This document shows positions 1 to 8,396 of a stretch of 64,000 nt of DNA, in pieces (the stretch's first letter is position 1; the number at the start of each line of letters is the position of its first letter). The DNA comes from Streptomyces katrae. Lineage in GTDB: Bacteria > Actinomycetota > Actinomycetes > Streptomycetales > Streptomycetaceae. The notes under the pieces were generated by a model. The model was not told the origin of the DNA and ran no database searches. It saw nothing but the letters and a program-made list of their open reading frames with translations. The position numbers and the translations under genes were made by a program. The stretch spans positions 7,043,560 through 7,107,559 of the forward strand of contig NZ_CP020042.1 in NCBI RefSeq assembly GCF_002028425.1, given 5' to 3'.

Positions 1-22
1 TCTAGGGCAGGGGCAGGCCGGT

Positions 23-39
23 CACCACCGCGGGTGGTG
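23..39. promoter_or_regulatory. Inverted repeat upstream of the cysteine-synthase-like gene
   Basis: Seven-base arms CACCACC and GGTGGTG are separated by GCG, about 110 bases before the first gene. This could be an operator or the end of a terminator from the neighbouring region. Nothing else in the left-edge sequence before the ribosome binding site is recognisable. Confidence 0.3.
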
Positions 40-147
40 CGCGAGCGAGACTCAAGCCCCCCGCGAGCCGGGCACCAATCGCGCACCACCGCAGCTGGCT
101 ACTTTTCGAAGGACCGCCCGCACGTCCAGCACCAAAGGGGGAGGCAC

Positions 148-1107
148 GTGGACAACGCGCTCACCACCCGCCGCATCGCGGCATCCTTCGAGGACCTCGT
201 AGGCGACACCCCGCTCCTGCGGCTCCAGCTCGACGGTCTGCCCGCCACCGCCCGGGTCCTCGCCAAGCTGGAGGCCGCCAACCCGCTGTCCAGCATCAAG
301 GACCGGGCCGCCCTCTTCATGCTGCGGGCCGCCGAGGAGTCCGGCGCGCTGGTGCCCGGTGCCACCGTCATCGAGTCGACCTCCGGCAACACCGGCATCG
401 CCCTCGCCGCGCTCTCCGCCTCCCGCGGCTACCGGTGTCTGATCGTCCTTCCCTCCAACGCCTCCAGCGAGCGGGTGCTGACCCTGCGCATGCTGGGCGC
501 CGACGTCGAGTTCACCGACCACACCCTCGGCTTCCGCGCCTGCGTCGAGCGCGCCGAGGAGCTGCACGCGCAGATGCCCGGCTCCTGGTACGCGCGCCAG
601 CACGAGAACCCCGACAACGTGCGCGCCCACTACGAGACGACCGGGCCCGAGATCTGGCGCGACTCCGGCGGCCAGGTCGACTACCTGGTGTGCGGGGTCG
701 GCACCGGCGGCACCCTCACCGGCATCGCACGCTACCTCCGCGAGTGCAACCCCGCCCTGAAGGTGGTCGCCGTCGAGCCCGCCGGCTCCGCGCTGCTCTC
801 CGGCGGCGCGCCCGGCCCGCACCGCATCCCCGGCCTCAACGGCGGTTTCATCAGCCCCGTCACCGATGTCCACCTCATCGACGAGGTGATCGCCGTCGAC
901 GACGCGGACGCCGCCGCCACCACGCGTGCCCTCGCCGCCCGCACGGGGCTCCTCGTCGGGATCTCCGCGGGCGCCGCCGCGTACGGCTGCCTCGAACTCG
1001 CCCGCCGGCACGACCTGTCGGACGCGGTCGTGGCGACCGTGTTCGCCGACAGCGGCGAGCGCTACCTCAGCTGGTGGCCGGAAGACCACACCGCCGGCCG
1101 GCCCTGA
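148..1107 (+). CDS. Cysteine synthase-like PLP-dependent beta-substitution enzyme
   Basis: This 319-residue cytosolic protein belongs to the O-acetylserine sulfhydrylase / SbnA-like fold-type II PLP family. The Schiff-base lysine is K51 in SSIKDR, the substrate loop is TSGNTG at 78-83, and a GVGTGGTLTG phosphate-binding loop follows near 180. The GTG start is chosen because AAAGGGGGAGG sits just upstream; the frame stays open further upstream without a better site. The gene is first in an operon with a two-domain ATP-grasp ligase and an MFS exporter. That context suggests it makes a non-protein amino acid (for example a 2,3-diaminopropionate precursor or an S/O-substituted serine) rather than housekeeping cysteine. 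A close paralogue next to cysE lies at 57139. The family call is firm; the substrate is inference. Confidence 0.85.
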   Translation: MDNALTTRRIAASFEDLVGDTPLLRLQLDGLPATARVLAKLEAANPLSSIKDRAALFMLRAAEESGALVPGATVIESTSGNTGIALAALSASRGYRCLIVLPSNASSERVLTLRMLGADVEFTDHTLGFRACVERAEELHAQMPGSWYARQHENPDNVRAHYETTGPEIWRDSGGQVDYLVCGVGTGGTLTGIARYLRECNPALKVVAVEPAGSALLSGGAPGPHRIPGLNGGFISPVTDVHLIDEVIAVDDADAAATTRALAARTGLLVGISAGAAAYGCLELARRHDLSDAVVATVFADSGERYLSWWPEDHTAGRP

Positions 1108-1203
1108 ACGGCCGACCGGGCCCCGCCCCCACCGTCCGCACCCCGACGCCCGCCCGAGTACGAGCCCGAAATTCCCTGCCGCCGCAGGGGGAGAAGAGAG
1201 CGA

Positions 1204-3762
1204 ATGAACCCCGAGCGCACCCTGCTGCTCGTCGGTGGAACCGACGAGACCGTGCAGAAGGCCCACGACCTGGGGCTGAACGTGCTGCTCCTTCAGCACC
1301 CGACCAAGGTGAGCGAGCTGCAGAACCGCCTCGCCGCGGCCGTGGAGGTCGTCGACTTCACCGAGTGGTCCCTGGTCGAGCCCCTGGTGCGGGCCTGGCA
1401 CGAGAGCCCCGGCTTCGCCGCGGCCGTCTCCCTCACCGAGCCGGGACTGGAGAACGCGGGCCGGATCAACGACCTCTACGGGCTCGGGGGCACCGGCTAC
1501 GAGGTCACCGCCCGCATCCGGGACAAGGCCGCCATGCGCCGCTACGTCGCCGAGCACGACCCGGACCACGCGGTGGGCGCCCGCTCCCTGAAGACCCGTG
1601 AGGACCTGGACGCCTTCGGCGCCTCCTACGGCTTCCCCTTCATCGTCAAGCCCGTCGACGCCACCGCGAGCATCGGCGTCATGCGGGTGGCGGGCCCCGA
1701 GGACGCCGACCGGGTCTGGGACGAGGTCACCCGGCTCTCCGGCACCCGCACCGACCGGGTCTCCTCCCTCTTCGTCCTCAAGGACTTCCTCATGGAGGAG
1801 TTCCTCGACGGCCCCGAGTTCAGCGTCGAGTCCTTCAGCTTCGCCGGCCGCCACGTGATCGTCACCATCACCGAGAAGTTCACCTCGGACGGCCACTTCG
1901 CCGAGCTGGGCCACGCGGTCCCGGCCCGGCTCTCCGAGGCCGACGACGCGGCGATACGCGAGGGCATACGCGGCTTCCTCGACGTGATGGGCATGCGCGA
2001 CGGCGTCTGCCACACCGAGGTCCGCCTCACCGCCAAGGGCCCGCGCGTCATCGAGGGCCACAACCGCATCGGCGGCGACTCCATCCCCGAACTGGTGCGC
2101 AGCGCCTTCGGCGTCGACCTGGTCACCCTCGCCGTCGGCCACCCCTTCGGCCTGGTCGAGGAGCTGCCCGACCGGCCGCAGGCGCACGGCGGCGCCGCCG
2201 TGCGCGCCCTGGTCGGCACCCCGGGCACCACCGTGGAGTCCGTCGCCGGCCTGGACGAGGCCCGCGCCGCCGAGGGGGTCATCTCCGTCACCGTCGGCGC
2301 CAAGCCCGGCGACGGCGTGCGCGTGCTCACCGACAACTGGGACCGGCTCGGCCTGATCGCCGTCGCCGCCGAGGACACCACGGCGGCGATCCGCCGCGGC
2401 GCCGAGGTGATCCGCGAGCACATCCGCATCACCCTGGCCCACCCCGACGGCGCCACCGTCCTCGCGCAGCCCTCCGAGATCGCCCCCCGCGAGAACCTGC
2501 TGATCATCCACCGCAACCCGCTGGAGCCGTTCCCGTACCGATCCTGGCTCCCGGACCACACCGGCGACATCGTGGTCCTCGCCAACCGCGAGAAGATCGA
2601 GCTCGCCGGCGAGAGGGTCCCCGACGGCAACCTCGGCTACACCCGCCTGGAGATCCACGAGGACTTCGACGCCCCGGAGTTCGAGGCCCGCGCCCTCGAA
2701 CTCATGGCGGAGCACCGCATCACCGGCGTGGCCGCCCTGCACGAGGGCGACATGGACCTCGCCGCCCGGCTGCGCCAGCGCCTCGGGCTGCGCGGCCCCT
2801 GGAAGGACGACGTCAAGCCCTTCCGCGACAAGGCGCTGATGAAGACCCGCGCCCAGGCCTCGGGCATCGAGGTCGCCGCCTGGGTCCAGCCCCGCACCGC
2901 CGACGAGGCCCGCACCTTCGCCGAAGCCGAGGGCTTCCCCCTGGTCTTCAAGGAGCGCAGCGGCTTCAACGCGATCGGCCTGCGCATCCTCCACGACGAG
3001 GCCTCCTTCGAGGAGACCCTGGGCGAGGTGTACGCGGCGGGCGAGCGCGACGACGTCCTGCTGGAGGGCTTCGTCCCGGGCCGCATGTGCCACGTCGACG
3101 GCGTGGTGCGCGACGGCCGCGTCGCGATGGCCTGGCCCTCGCAGTACCAGTACGACCTGTCCTCCTTCGCCTCCGACCCCGGCCCGCGCATCGACCTCAC
3201 CCTCGACGAGGACGACCCGGTCACCCCGCGCCTGCTCGACCTCGCCGAGCGGGTCCTGGCCGCCCTGGCCCCCGAGGGTTCCCGGCTGCGCGACCACGCC
3301 TTCCACATGGAGGTCTTCCTCACCCCCGACGACCGTCTGGTGCTGTGCGAGATCGCCTGCCGCCCCGGCGGCGCCAAGATCCGCGAGGTCTTCCACAGCC
3401 TGTTCGGGGTGCACATCGGCGAGTACGCCGTCCGCGCCGAGGCCGGTCACCCGCTCCACGAGGCCGTACGCAAGGGCGACGACCCGGCCGGGCTGCCGAG
3501 GCCCCGCCACATGGCGGGCCAGCTGCTGATGATGAAGCGGTCCGGTCTGGTGCGCGAGCTGCCCGCGGTCCCCGACGAGCCCTGGCTCGACGGGTTCTGG
3601 CTCTACGCCGAGGAGGGCCAGGTCATCGCCCCGGCCTCCGGCTCCTCCGACTTCCTGGCCGCCGCCGTCGGCAACGCGCCCAACCGCACGGAGTGCGAGC
3701 GCCGGCTGCGCGAGCTCGGCGAGTGGGTGCGCGAACACAGCGTGATCGGGGACGCGTCATGA
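1204..3762 (+). CDS. Tandem ATP-grasp domain ligase
   Basis: This 852-residue protein carries two complete ATP-grasp-like halves. The N-terminal half (about 1-415) has FPFIVKPVDATAS, a lid region, and the metal-binding end VIEGHNRIGGD. The C-terminal half (about 435-830) has FPLVFKERSGFN and ends with LCEIACRPGG, where the usual Asn of the E-x-N pair is Ala. ATP-grasp enzymes join a carboxylate to an amine or other nucleophile through an acyl phosphate. Two domains in one chain could make two successive amide bonds, or one may be a scaffold. The start follows GGGGAGAAGAGAGCGA. The last four bases overlap the MFS start (ATGA), which indicates translational coupling. The product is probably a small peptide or amino-acid conjugate exported by the next gene; this is inferred from context. 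Confidence 0.85.
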   Translation: MNPERTLLLVGGTDETVQKAHDLGLNVLLLQHPTKVSELQNRLAAAVEVVDFTEWSLVEPLVRAWHESPGFAAAVSLTEPGLENAGRINDLYGLGGTGYEVTARIRDKAAMRRYVAEHDPDHAVGARSLKTREDLDAFGASYGFPFIVKPVDATASIGVMRVAGPEDADRVWDEVTRLSGTRTDRVSSLFVLKDFLMEEFLDGPEFSVESFSFAGRHVIVTITEKFTSDGHFAELGHAVPARLSEADDAAIREGIRGFLDVMGMRDGVCHTEVRLTAKGPRVIEGHNRIGGDSIPELVRSAFGVDLVTLAVGHPFGLVEELPDRPQAHGGAAVRALVGTPGTTVESVAGLDEARAAEGVISVTVGAKPGDGVRVLTDNWDRLGLIAVAAEDTTAAIRRGAEVIREHIRITLAHPDGATVLAQPSEIAPRENLLIIHRNPLEPFPYRSWLPDHTGDIVVLANREKIELAGERVPDGNLGYTRLEIHEDFDAPEFEARALELMAEHRITGVAALHEGDMDLAARLRQRLGLRGPWKDDVKPFRDKALMKTRAQASGIEVAAWVQPRTADEARTFAEAEGFPLVFKERSGFNAIGLRILHDEASFEETLGEVYAAGERDDVLLEGFVPGRMCHVDGVVRDGRVAMAWPSQYQYDLSSFASDPGPRIDLTLDEDDPVTPRLLDLAERVLAALAPEGSRLRDHAFHMEVFLTPDDRLVLCEIACRPGGAKIREVFHSLFGVHIGEYAVRAEAGHPLHEAVRKGDDPAGLPRPRHMAGQLLMMKRSGLVRELPAVPDEPWLDGFWLYAEEGQVIAPASGSSDFLAAAVGNAPNRTECERRLRELGEWVREHSVIGDAS

Positions 3763-5027
3763 CGGGGGGCCGCCTGTCGGCGAAGACGCGCTACATGCTG
3801 GGCATGGTCGTCGACGCCACCGGCGCCGGCATGTACCTGCCACTGTCGCTGCTGTACTTCCACCACGTGACGGGGCTGCCGCTGACCCAGGTGGGCACCC
3901 TGATGACGGCCGCCGCCGTGATCGGCCTGATCAGCAACCCGGCGGCGGGCGTCCTCATCGACCGGTTCGGCGCCAAGGCCGTCGTCACCGGCGGGTACCT
4001 GCTGCGGGCCGCCGGCTTCTGCACCTACCCGCTGGTGGACAACGGCTACACGATGTTCTGCGTGATCCTGCTGGTGGCCCTGGGCGACACCTCGTTCCCG
4101 CCGGCCATCCAGTCGTTCATCGCCGAGTTCGTCAAGGGCACGGAGCGGGACAAGCTGCTCGCCGCGCAGCGCAGCCTGCGCAACGCCGGCCTGGGCGTGG
4201 GCGGTCTGATCGCGGGCGGGGTCCTGGCCCTGGGAAGCGACGCGTTCTACTACGTGATCGTGTTCTGCACCGCGGCCGGATACGTGCTGGCGGCCGTCTG
4301 CTTCGGGTCCATCCCGATCCCGCGGACGGCCCCCGGCGCGGCGGCCACCCGGGTCTCCCGCAAGGGCGGCTACCGGCTGGTGGCGCGCAACCGGCCCTTC
4401 CTGGCCCTGACCCTGCTCAACGTGCCGACCGCGTTCGGCTACACGGTGCTCGCCGTCGGCATCCCGGCGTACGTCACCCAGGACCTGGGGGCGTCCACCT
4501 CGCTGGTCGGTGTCCTGTACGCCGTCAACACGGTCGGGATCGCGCTGTTGCAGATCCCGGTCACCCGGGCGCTCGTCGCCTTCCGCCGCTCCCGTGCGGT
4601 GGCCCTGGGCGCGGCCGTGTTCGCGGCCTCGTTCGTGGTCTTCGCCACCCTCGCCGCGGTGGGCGACAACTCCGTCATCCTGGTCGGCATCTTCGCCGCG
4701 ACGGTCCTGTTCACGGCGGGCGAGCTGCTGCACGGCGCCACGGCCTCGGCGCTGTGCGCGCAGGCCGCGCCCGAGGAGACGCGGGGCCGCCACCTGGCCG
4801 TCTACCAGCTCTCCTGGGCGGTGCCCAGCGCGCTGGCCCCGGCCGTCCTCACGGCCCTGCTCACCCTGTCGCCGACGGCGATGTGGCTGGTCCTCGCGGT
4901 GGGCGCGACGGTCTCGGCCCTGGGCGTGCTGCGCCTGGAGCCCAGGCTGCCGCGGGAGGCGGTCTACCCGGCCCCGAAGCCGGTGCAGAGCGCCCCGGCC
5001 GAGCCGGCGCGGGCGCAGCCGGCCTGA
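3759..5027 (+). CDS. MFS transporter, probable product exporter
   Basis: This 422-residue integral membrane protein has about twelve hydrophobic segments and is typical of the major facilitator superfamily. It starts with a short basic N-terminus and TM1 around YMLGMVVDATGAGMYLPLSL. The loop between TM2 and TM3 carries DRFGAKAVVTGG, the usual MFS motif A position. ATG overlaps the stop of the ATP-grasp gene, so the two are translationally coupled. A strong hairpin follows 20 bases after the stop. In this operon it most likely secretes the ligase product and gives self-resistance, which is inferred from position only. Confidence 0.85.
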   Translation: MTGGRLSAKTRYMLGMVVDATGAGMYLPLSLLYFHHVTGLPLTQVGTLMTAAAVIGLISNPAAGVLIDRFGAKAVVTGGYLLRAAGFCTYPLVDNGYTMFCVILLVALGDTSFPPAIQSFIAEFVKGTERDKLLAAQRSLRNAGLGVGGLIAGGVLALGSDAFYYVIVFCTAAGYVLAAVCFGSIPIPRTAPGAAATRVSRKGGYRLVARNRPFLALTLLNVPTAFGYTVLAVGIPAYVTQDLGASTSLVGVLYAVNTVGIALLQIPVTRALVAFRRSRAVALGAAVFAASFVVFATLAAVGDNSVILVGIFAATVLFTAGELLHGATASALCAQAAPEETRGRHLAVYQLSWAVPSALAPAVLTALLTLSPTAMWLVLAVGATVSALGVLRLEPRLPREAVYPAPKPVQSAPAEPARAQPA

Positions 5028-5046
5028 GGCCGCCGTCGTACCCGGT

Positions 5047-5090
5047 CAGCCCCCTGCCGGACCGCGTTCCCGCGGCCCGGCAGGGGGCTG
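5047..5090. terminator. Bidirectional hairpin terminator
   Basis: A perfect 14-bp stem (CAGCCCCCTGCCGG and its complement) with a 16-base loop lies between two convergent genes, the MFS exporter and the carbonic anhydrase. It has no U-tract, as is common in Streptomyces. Confidence 0.8.
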
Positions 5091-5114
5091 TGGCGTTCCC
5101 GGCGGCGGAGCCGC

Positions 5115-6017
5115 TCAGGAGGGGAGGCCGGTGGGCAGGGGGTTCTCCGTCGGCAGGCCGGTCCCGGAGGGCGTCGCGCTGCCGCTGGGGGCCGGGGCCG
5201 CGGAGGGCGTCAGGGTGCCGGCGGGCGTCCCGGAGGGCTCCGGGGTGGTGCTGGCCGTGCCGCCCGGCGGGGCGCCCGTCAGGATCTCCACCGCGCCGGT
5301 GTCGAGCGAGTAGTAGCCGCCGACCACCGCCAGGGAGCCCTTGCGGACCAGGGGAGCGAGGTCGGCATTGGCGCGCAGCTCGTCGGCGGTCAGCCGGACC
5401 TGGGCGCGGACCATCCGGTCCACCGGGTCAGGGCCGCCCTCCCTGACCGCCTGTTCGTACGCCGGACGCAGGGCCTTGGCGATCGCCTCCAGGTTCCCCG
5501 GCAGGGGCTTCCCGTCGCGTGCCGACTTGTACGCGGCGTCGATCGCCCCGCAGCGCTGGTGGCCGAGTACGAGGACCAGCGGGGTGGCGGAGGTCATCGG
5601 CCCGTACTCCACGGAGCCCGTGACCACCGGGCCGACGGCCTGCCCGCCGGTGCGCAGGACGTAGATGTCACCGAGCCCGGTGTCGAACAGCAGCTCCGGC
5701 GCCACCCGGGAGTCGATGCAGGACAGGACCACCGCGAACGGCGTCTGGCTCTGGGCCACCAGCTGACGGCGCGTCGGGTCCCGGTCGGGGTGCTGGAGGT
5801 TGCCGTCCACCCACCGCTTGTTGCCCTCCATCAGCCGTGCATAGGCCGCGGCCGGCGTGCTCGCCGTGGGGTTGGGTGCGGCGGGCTCGGGGCGGCCCCT
5901 GACACCGCCGGACGGGGTGGTGGCCGTCGCCGTGCAGGCCGAGAGCGTGCCCACGGCGAACGCCGCCAGCCCGCCGGCCAGCAGGGCCGTGCGGCGCGGC
6001 AGTCCTGCGCTGTCCAT
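5115..6017 (-). CDS. Beta-carbonic anhydrase, lipoprotein
   Basis: This 300-residue enzyme interconverts carbon dioxide and bicarbonate outside the membrane. An RR-containing signal (LPRRTALLAGG) leads to a lipobox-like LSAC with Cys28, so it is probably exported and lipid-anchored. The beta-class zinc site is visible: C100-I-D102-S-R104, then H153-Q-R-C156. The C-terminal 45 residues are rich in Thr, Pro, Ser and Gly and look like a flexible cell-wall tail. ATG is preceded by CCGGAGGGACAGCG. The gene is monocistronic and convergent with the ATP-grasp operon across a shared terminator. Confidence 0.9.
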   Translation of the reverse strand: MDSAGLPRRTALLAGGLAAFAVGTLSACTATATTPSGGVRGRPEPAAPNPTASTPAAAYARLMEGNKRWVDGNLQHPDRDPTRRQLVAQSQTPFAVVLSCIDSRVAPELLFDTGLGDIYVLRTGGQAVGPVVTGSVEYGPMTSATPLVLVLGHQRCGAIDAAYKSARDGKPLPGNLEAIAKALRPAYEQAVREGGPDPVDRMVRAQVRLTADELRANADLAPLVRKGSLAVVGGYYSLDTGAVEILTGAPPGGTASTTPEPSGTPAGTLTPSAAPAPSGSATPSGTGLPTENPLPTGLPS

Positions 6018-6157
6018 CGCTGTCCCTCCGGGGTCGCCGAACGGGCCCCTGTACGGGGGCCCAGGCGACTATCGGACGGGGCGCGGGCGTGGCGGCCGCA
6101 GGCGCGAGGGGGAGCGGCCGGGTTTCGCACCGTCGGCCCACACCCGGGAAGGCGCGG

Positions 6158-6391
6158 TCAGGAGCCGGGTACGGGGCGCGCCGTCACGGACTGGGAGGGG
6201 GCCTGGTGCCCGCCCGTGGCCAGCATGCGGACCTCGCCCCGGTCGCTGATCTCCGCGCGGACGATGCCCGTGGCGTCGGCGTACACCGGGTGCCCGCCGG
6301 GCCCGGTCGCCTCGGTGCGGTCCACGACCACGGTGTCCTCGCCCGTCCCGGCGCCGCCGGGGAACGTCAGCTCGTAGCGTCCCGTGCTCAT
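6158..6391 (-). CDS. Small conserved protein, DUF6296-like
   Basis: A 77-residue soluble protein that begins MSTGRYELTF and contains DTVVVDRTEATGPGGHPVY. This pattern recalls a small Streptomyces-restricted DUF (DUF6296), identified from memory only. The internal ATG was chosen because GGAG precedes it; the 24 residues upstream in the open frame are low-complexity. No signal peptide, transmembrane segment or catalytic motif is visible, and the function is unknown. Confidence 0.6.
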   Translation of the reverse strand: MSTGRYELTFPGGAGTGEDTVVVDRTEATGPGGHPVYADATGIVRAEISDRGEVRMLATGGHQAPSQSVTARPVPGS

Positions 6392-6466
6392 GTCTCCATC
6401 GTGGGCCGCCCCCGCCCGGCCCGCCTTCCGGCTTTGCCCCCTCTTTGCCGGGCCCGGCGGCACGCC

Positions 6467-7096
6467 CTACACGGGCGCCGTGCAGATCACGTCGTACGGG
6501 CGCCCGATCGAGAGGGTCAGCTCCATCGGCTCGCTGGTGCCCGCCGGGCACTGCTCCTTCTCCTTGACCAGGTCGAGCACCTTGAAGGCGTCGTGCCCGG
6601 CGGTCGCGCAGGCCACCTCCTGCGCGGAGGAGGAGACGCAGTCGCCCTTCACGAGCTGCCCGCCGCCGGCCCCCGCGTCCCCGGGGTGGTCGCCGGAGAG
6701 GTTGCGGCCGCAGACGGTGTGGGTGGGGATCCCGCCGCCCTTGGACCCGTCCTTGGAGGACCCGTACGACACGGACACCCGGATCATCAGGTCCGTCCCG
6801 GCCGGGCACTGGACCGAGCCGGGGAGGATCCCGGCCGAGGTGACCTCCAGCGCCTTGAAGGTGGCGCCGGGGTCGTCGCAGCCCAGCGCCCGGTAGCCGT
6901 CCGGCGTCTGCTTGGGGTCGGGGCCGCCGCAGTCGCCGGCCTGCCACGACCCGCTCCTGTCCTTCGACGAGGAGGACGCCCCGGACGCCCCGCCCTTCCC
7001 GTCGCACGCGGTCACGAGCGCGAGGCTCAGTCCGAGCACCGCCACGAGGCCGGCCCGCCGTACGGCGGTGCTGCGGGTACTGCCCAGCTGGAACAT
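6467..7096 (-). CDS. LppU/SCO3897-like lipoprotein with two internal repeats
   Basis: A 209-residue lipoprotein: a basic N-terminus, the hydrophobic run GLVAVLGLSLALV, then the lipobox TACDGKG. After a Ser/Gly/Lys linker the mature part holds two copies of one pattern, GDC-(x)-C-(x)-FK-L-(x)-QCPAGT-(x)-VC. The four cysteines per copy suggest disulfides. The layout resembles the actinobacterial LppU/SCO3897 family, which has no known function. ATG follows AGGGAGAACC. The neighbouring DUF4188 gene ends 8 bases upstream on the same strand, so the two may be cotranscribed. Confidence 0.7.
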   Translation of the reverse strand: MFQLGSTRSTAVRRAGLVAVLGLSLALVTACDGKGGASGASSSSKDRSGSWQAGDCGGPDPKQTPDGYRALGCDDPGATFKALEVTSAGILPGSVQCPAGTDLMIRVSVSYGSSKDGSKGGGIPTHTVCGRNLSGDHPGDAGAGGGQLVKGDCVSSSAQEVACATAGHDAFKVLDLVKEKEQCPAGTSEPMELTLSIGRPYDVICTAPV

Positions 7097-7104
7097 GGTT
7101 CTCC

Positions 7105-7623
7105 CTATCGCTTCGGTGCGTCCGCCGCCGCCGGACGGTAGGCGAAGCGGTCGGCGGCGCGGCGCCCCCGCTGCTCCAGCGGCAGCACCCCCGTGGCCGC
7201 CGCCAGCCCGAAGGGCGGCATGTCGAAGTAGATCGCCTCGTACGAGCCCTGGGGCACGACGTACGTCTCGTGCCAGAGGCCCACGTGCCGGCGCATCTTC
7301 CCGGCCCGGTCCTTGCGGTTGACGGCCGCCCACATCCGGTGGTGCAGCGCGTCCGGCGCCGCCGCGTAGGCGTAGAGCTTCTCCTTGGACTCCCAGTACT
7401 GGACCACGTAGTACGTGCGCGGCGAGGCCGTCAGCAGCACGTGGTTCAGCAGTCCGCGGGCCCGGTCCCTCTTCAGCTCGCGCAGCATCCGCGGCATGCC
7501 GGTGAACACGGGCAGCCAGGAGTGCACGGCCCAGAAGCGGTTGATGCGCATCCCGATGAGCAGGACCACGGCGTCACCCTCGAGGGCTGCCGTGGCGCGG
7601 CCCGGAACCGGCTTGGCGAACAC
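7105..7623 (-). CDS. DUF4188 family protein
   Basis: A 172-residue protein related to DUF4188 (ferredoxin-like alpha/beta-barrel, heme-monooxygenase-like fold). Supporting stretches are GMRINRFWAVHSWLP and YYVVQYWESKEKLYAYA. GTG at 7623 is preferred because CCGGAGGCCCC precedes it; the longer open frame would overlap the divergent MerR gene and the operators. It is transcribed away from the MerR regulator at 7712 through two palindromes, which makes it the likely MerR target. The substrate is unknown. Confidence 0.75.
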   Translation of the reverse strand: MFAKPVPGRATAALEGDAVVLLIGMRINRFWAVHSWLPVFTGMPRMLRELKRDRARGLLNHVLLTASPRTYYVVQYWESKEKLYAYAAAPDALHHRMWAAVNRKDRAGKMRRHVGLWHETYVVPQGSYEAIYFDMPPFGLAAATGVLPLEQRGRRAADRFAYRPAAADAPKR

Positions 7624-7644
7624 GGGGCCTCCGGATGTCTGGGG

Positions 7645-7665
7645 TTGGATAGCGTCGCTGTCCAA
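7645..7665. promoter_or_regulatory. MerR operator candidate 1
   Basis: An imperfect palindrome with arms TTGGATAGCG and CGCTGTCCAA around a central T (9 of 10 positions pair). It lies in the divergent space between the MerR gene and its presumed DUF4188 target. The half-site GGATAGCG recurs in the second palindrome. Confidence 0.6.
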
Positions 7666-7678
7666 CACGGCCTGATGA

Positions 7679-7693
7679 GATAGTGACGCTATC
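7679..7693. promoter_or_regulatory. MerR operator candidate 2
   Basis: GATAGTG and CGCTATC flank a central A (6 of 7 positions pair), immediately upstream of the MerR start at 7712. It shares the GATAGYG half-site with 7645-7665, with centres 31 bases apart. Autoregulation and target control by one MerR dimer type is the simplest reading. Confidence 0.55.
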
Positions 7694-7711
7694 CGAGGAA
7701 AGGCGCAAGGG

Positions 7712-8362
7712 ATGCGGCTGTCAGAGCTGAGCGAGCGCAGTGGCGTCTCCACCGCGACCATCAAGTACTACCTGCGCGAAGGCCTGTTGCCGCCCGGCAG
7801 ACGGATCAGCGCCACCACCGCCGAATACGAGGAGGCCCACCTGCGCCGGCTGCGCCTGGTCCGCACCCTGCTCCAGGTCGGCGGGCTCTCGGTGGCGGCG
7901 GCGCGGGAGGTGCTCAAGCACGTGGACGACGACTCCCTGGGCCGCACGATCCGCCTGGGCGCGGCCCATTGGGCGCTGCCGCACCCGTCCGCGCCGGACG
8001 CCGGGGAGGAGGACGAGGCCCTGGCCACGGCGCGGCGGGAGGTGGACCGGCTGCTGGACGACGTGGGCTGGGAGAGCGCCCGTGAACTGGCCCCCCTCAA
8101 CCCCGACCACAGGTCTCTGGTCGAGGCCGTCGCCTCGCTGATCAGGCTGGGCTATCCGTGGGACGCGGAGATGATGACCCCCTACGCCCGGATGATGCAC
8201 CAGGTCGCCGTCCACGACCTGGACTTCACGGAGACCTACCCCTCCGACACCGAGCAGGTGGAGGCGGCCGTCGCCGCCACCATCCTCCTCGAACCGATCC
8301 TCCGGGCCATGCACCGCATCGCCCAGCAGGAGGAGACGGTCCGCCGCTACGGGATCACCTGA
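7712..8362 (+). CDS. MerR family transcriptional regulator
   Basis: A 216-residue protein with an N-terminal winged helix (MRLSELSERSGVSTATIKYY, then LREGLLPPG), a long dimerisation helix (about 80-125), and a C-terminal region of about 90 residues with no cysteine cluster. It is therefore probably not a metal sensor and may bind an organic ligand. ATG follows a purine-rich AAAGGCGCAAGGG. It is divergent from the DUF4188 gene with two shared palindromes between them. Confidence 0.9.
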   Translation: MRLSELSERSGVSTATIKYYLREGLLPPGRRISATTAEYEEAHLRRLRLVRTLLQVGGLSVAAAREVLKHVDDDSLGRTIRLGAAHWALPHPSAPDAGEEDEALATARREVDRLLDDVGWESARELAPLNPDHRSLVEAVASLIRLGYPWDAEMMTPYARMMHQVAVHDLDFTETYPSDTEQVEAAVAATILLEPILRAMHRIAQQEETVRRYGIT

Positions 8363-8396
8363 GGGGAGCCGGGCCCGGAGCCCGGCCGCTGCCTGG

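Noticed and set aside
52..3738. Very long minus-strand open frame opposite the ligase operon
   Set aside because: It mirrors the cysteine-synthase and ATP-grasp genes, is dominated by Gly, Val, Asp and Ala, and has no domain. It is an artefact of GC-rich codon usage.
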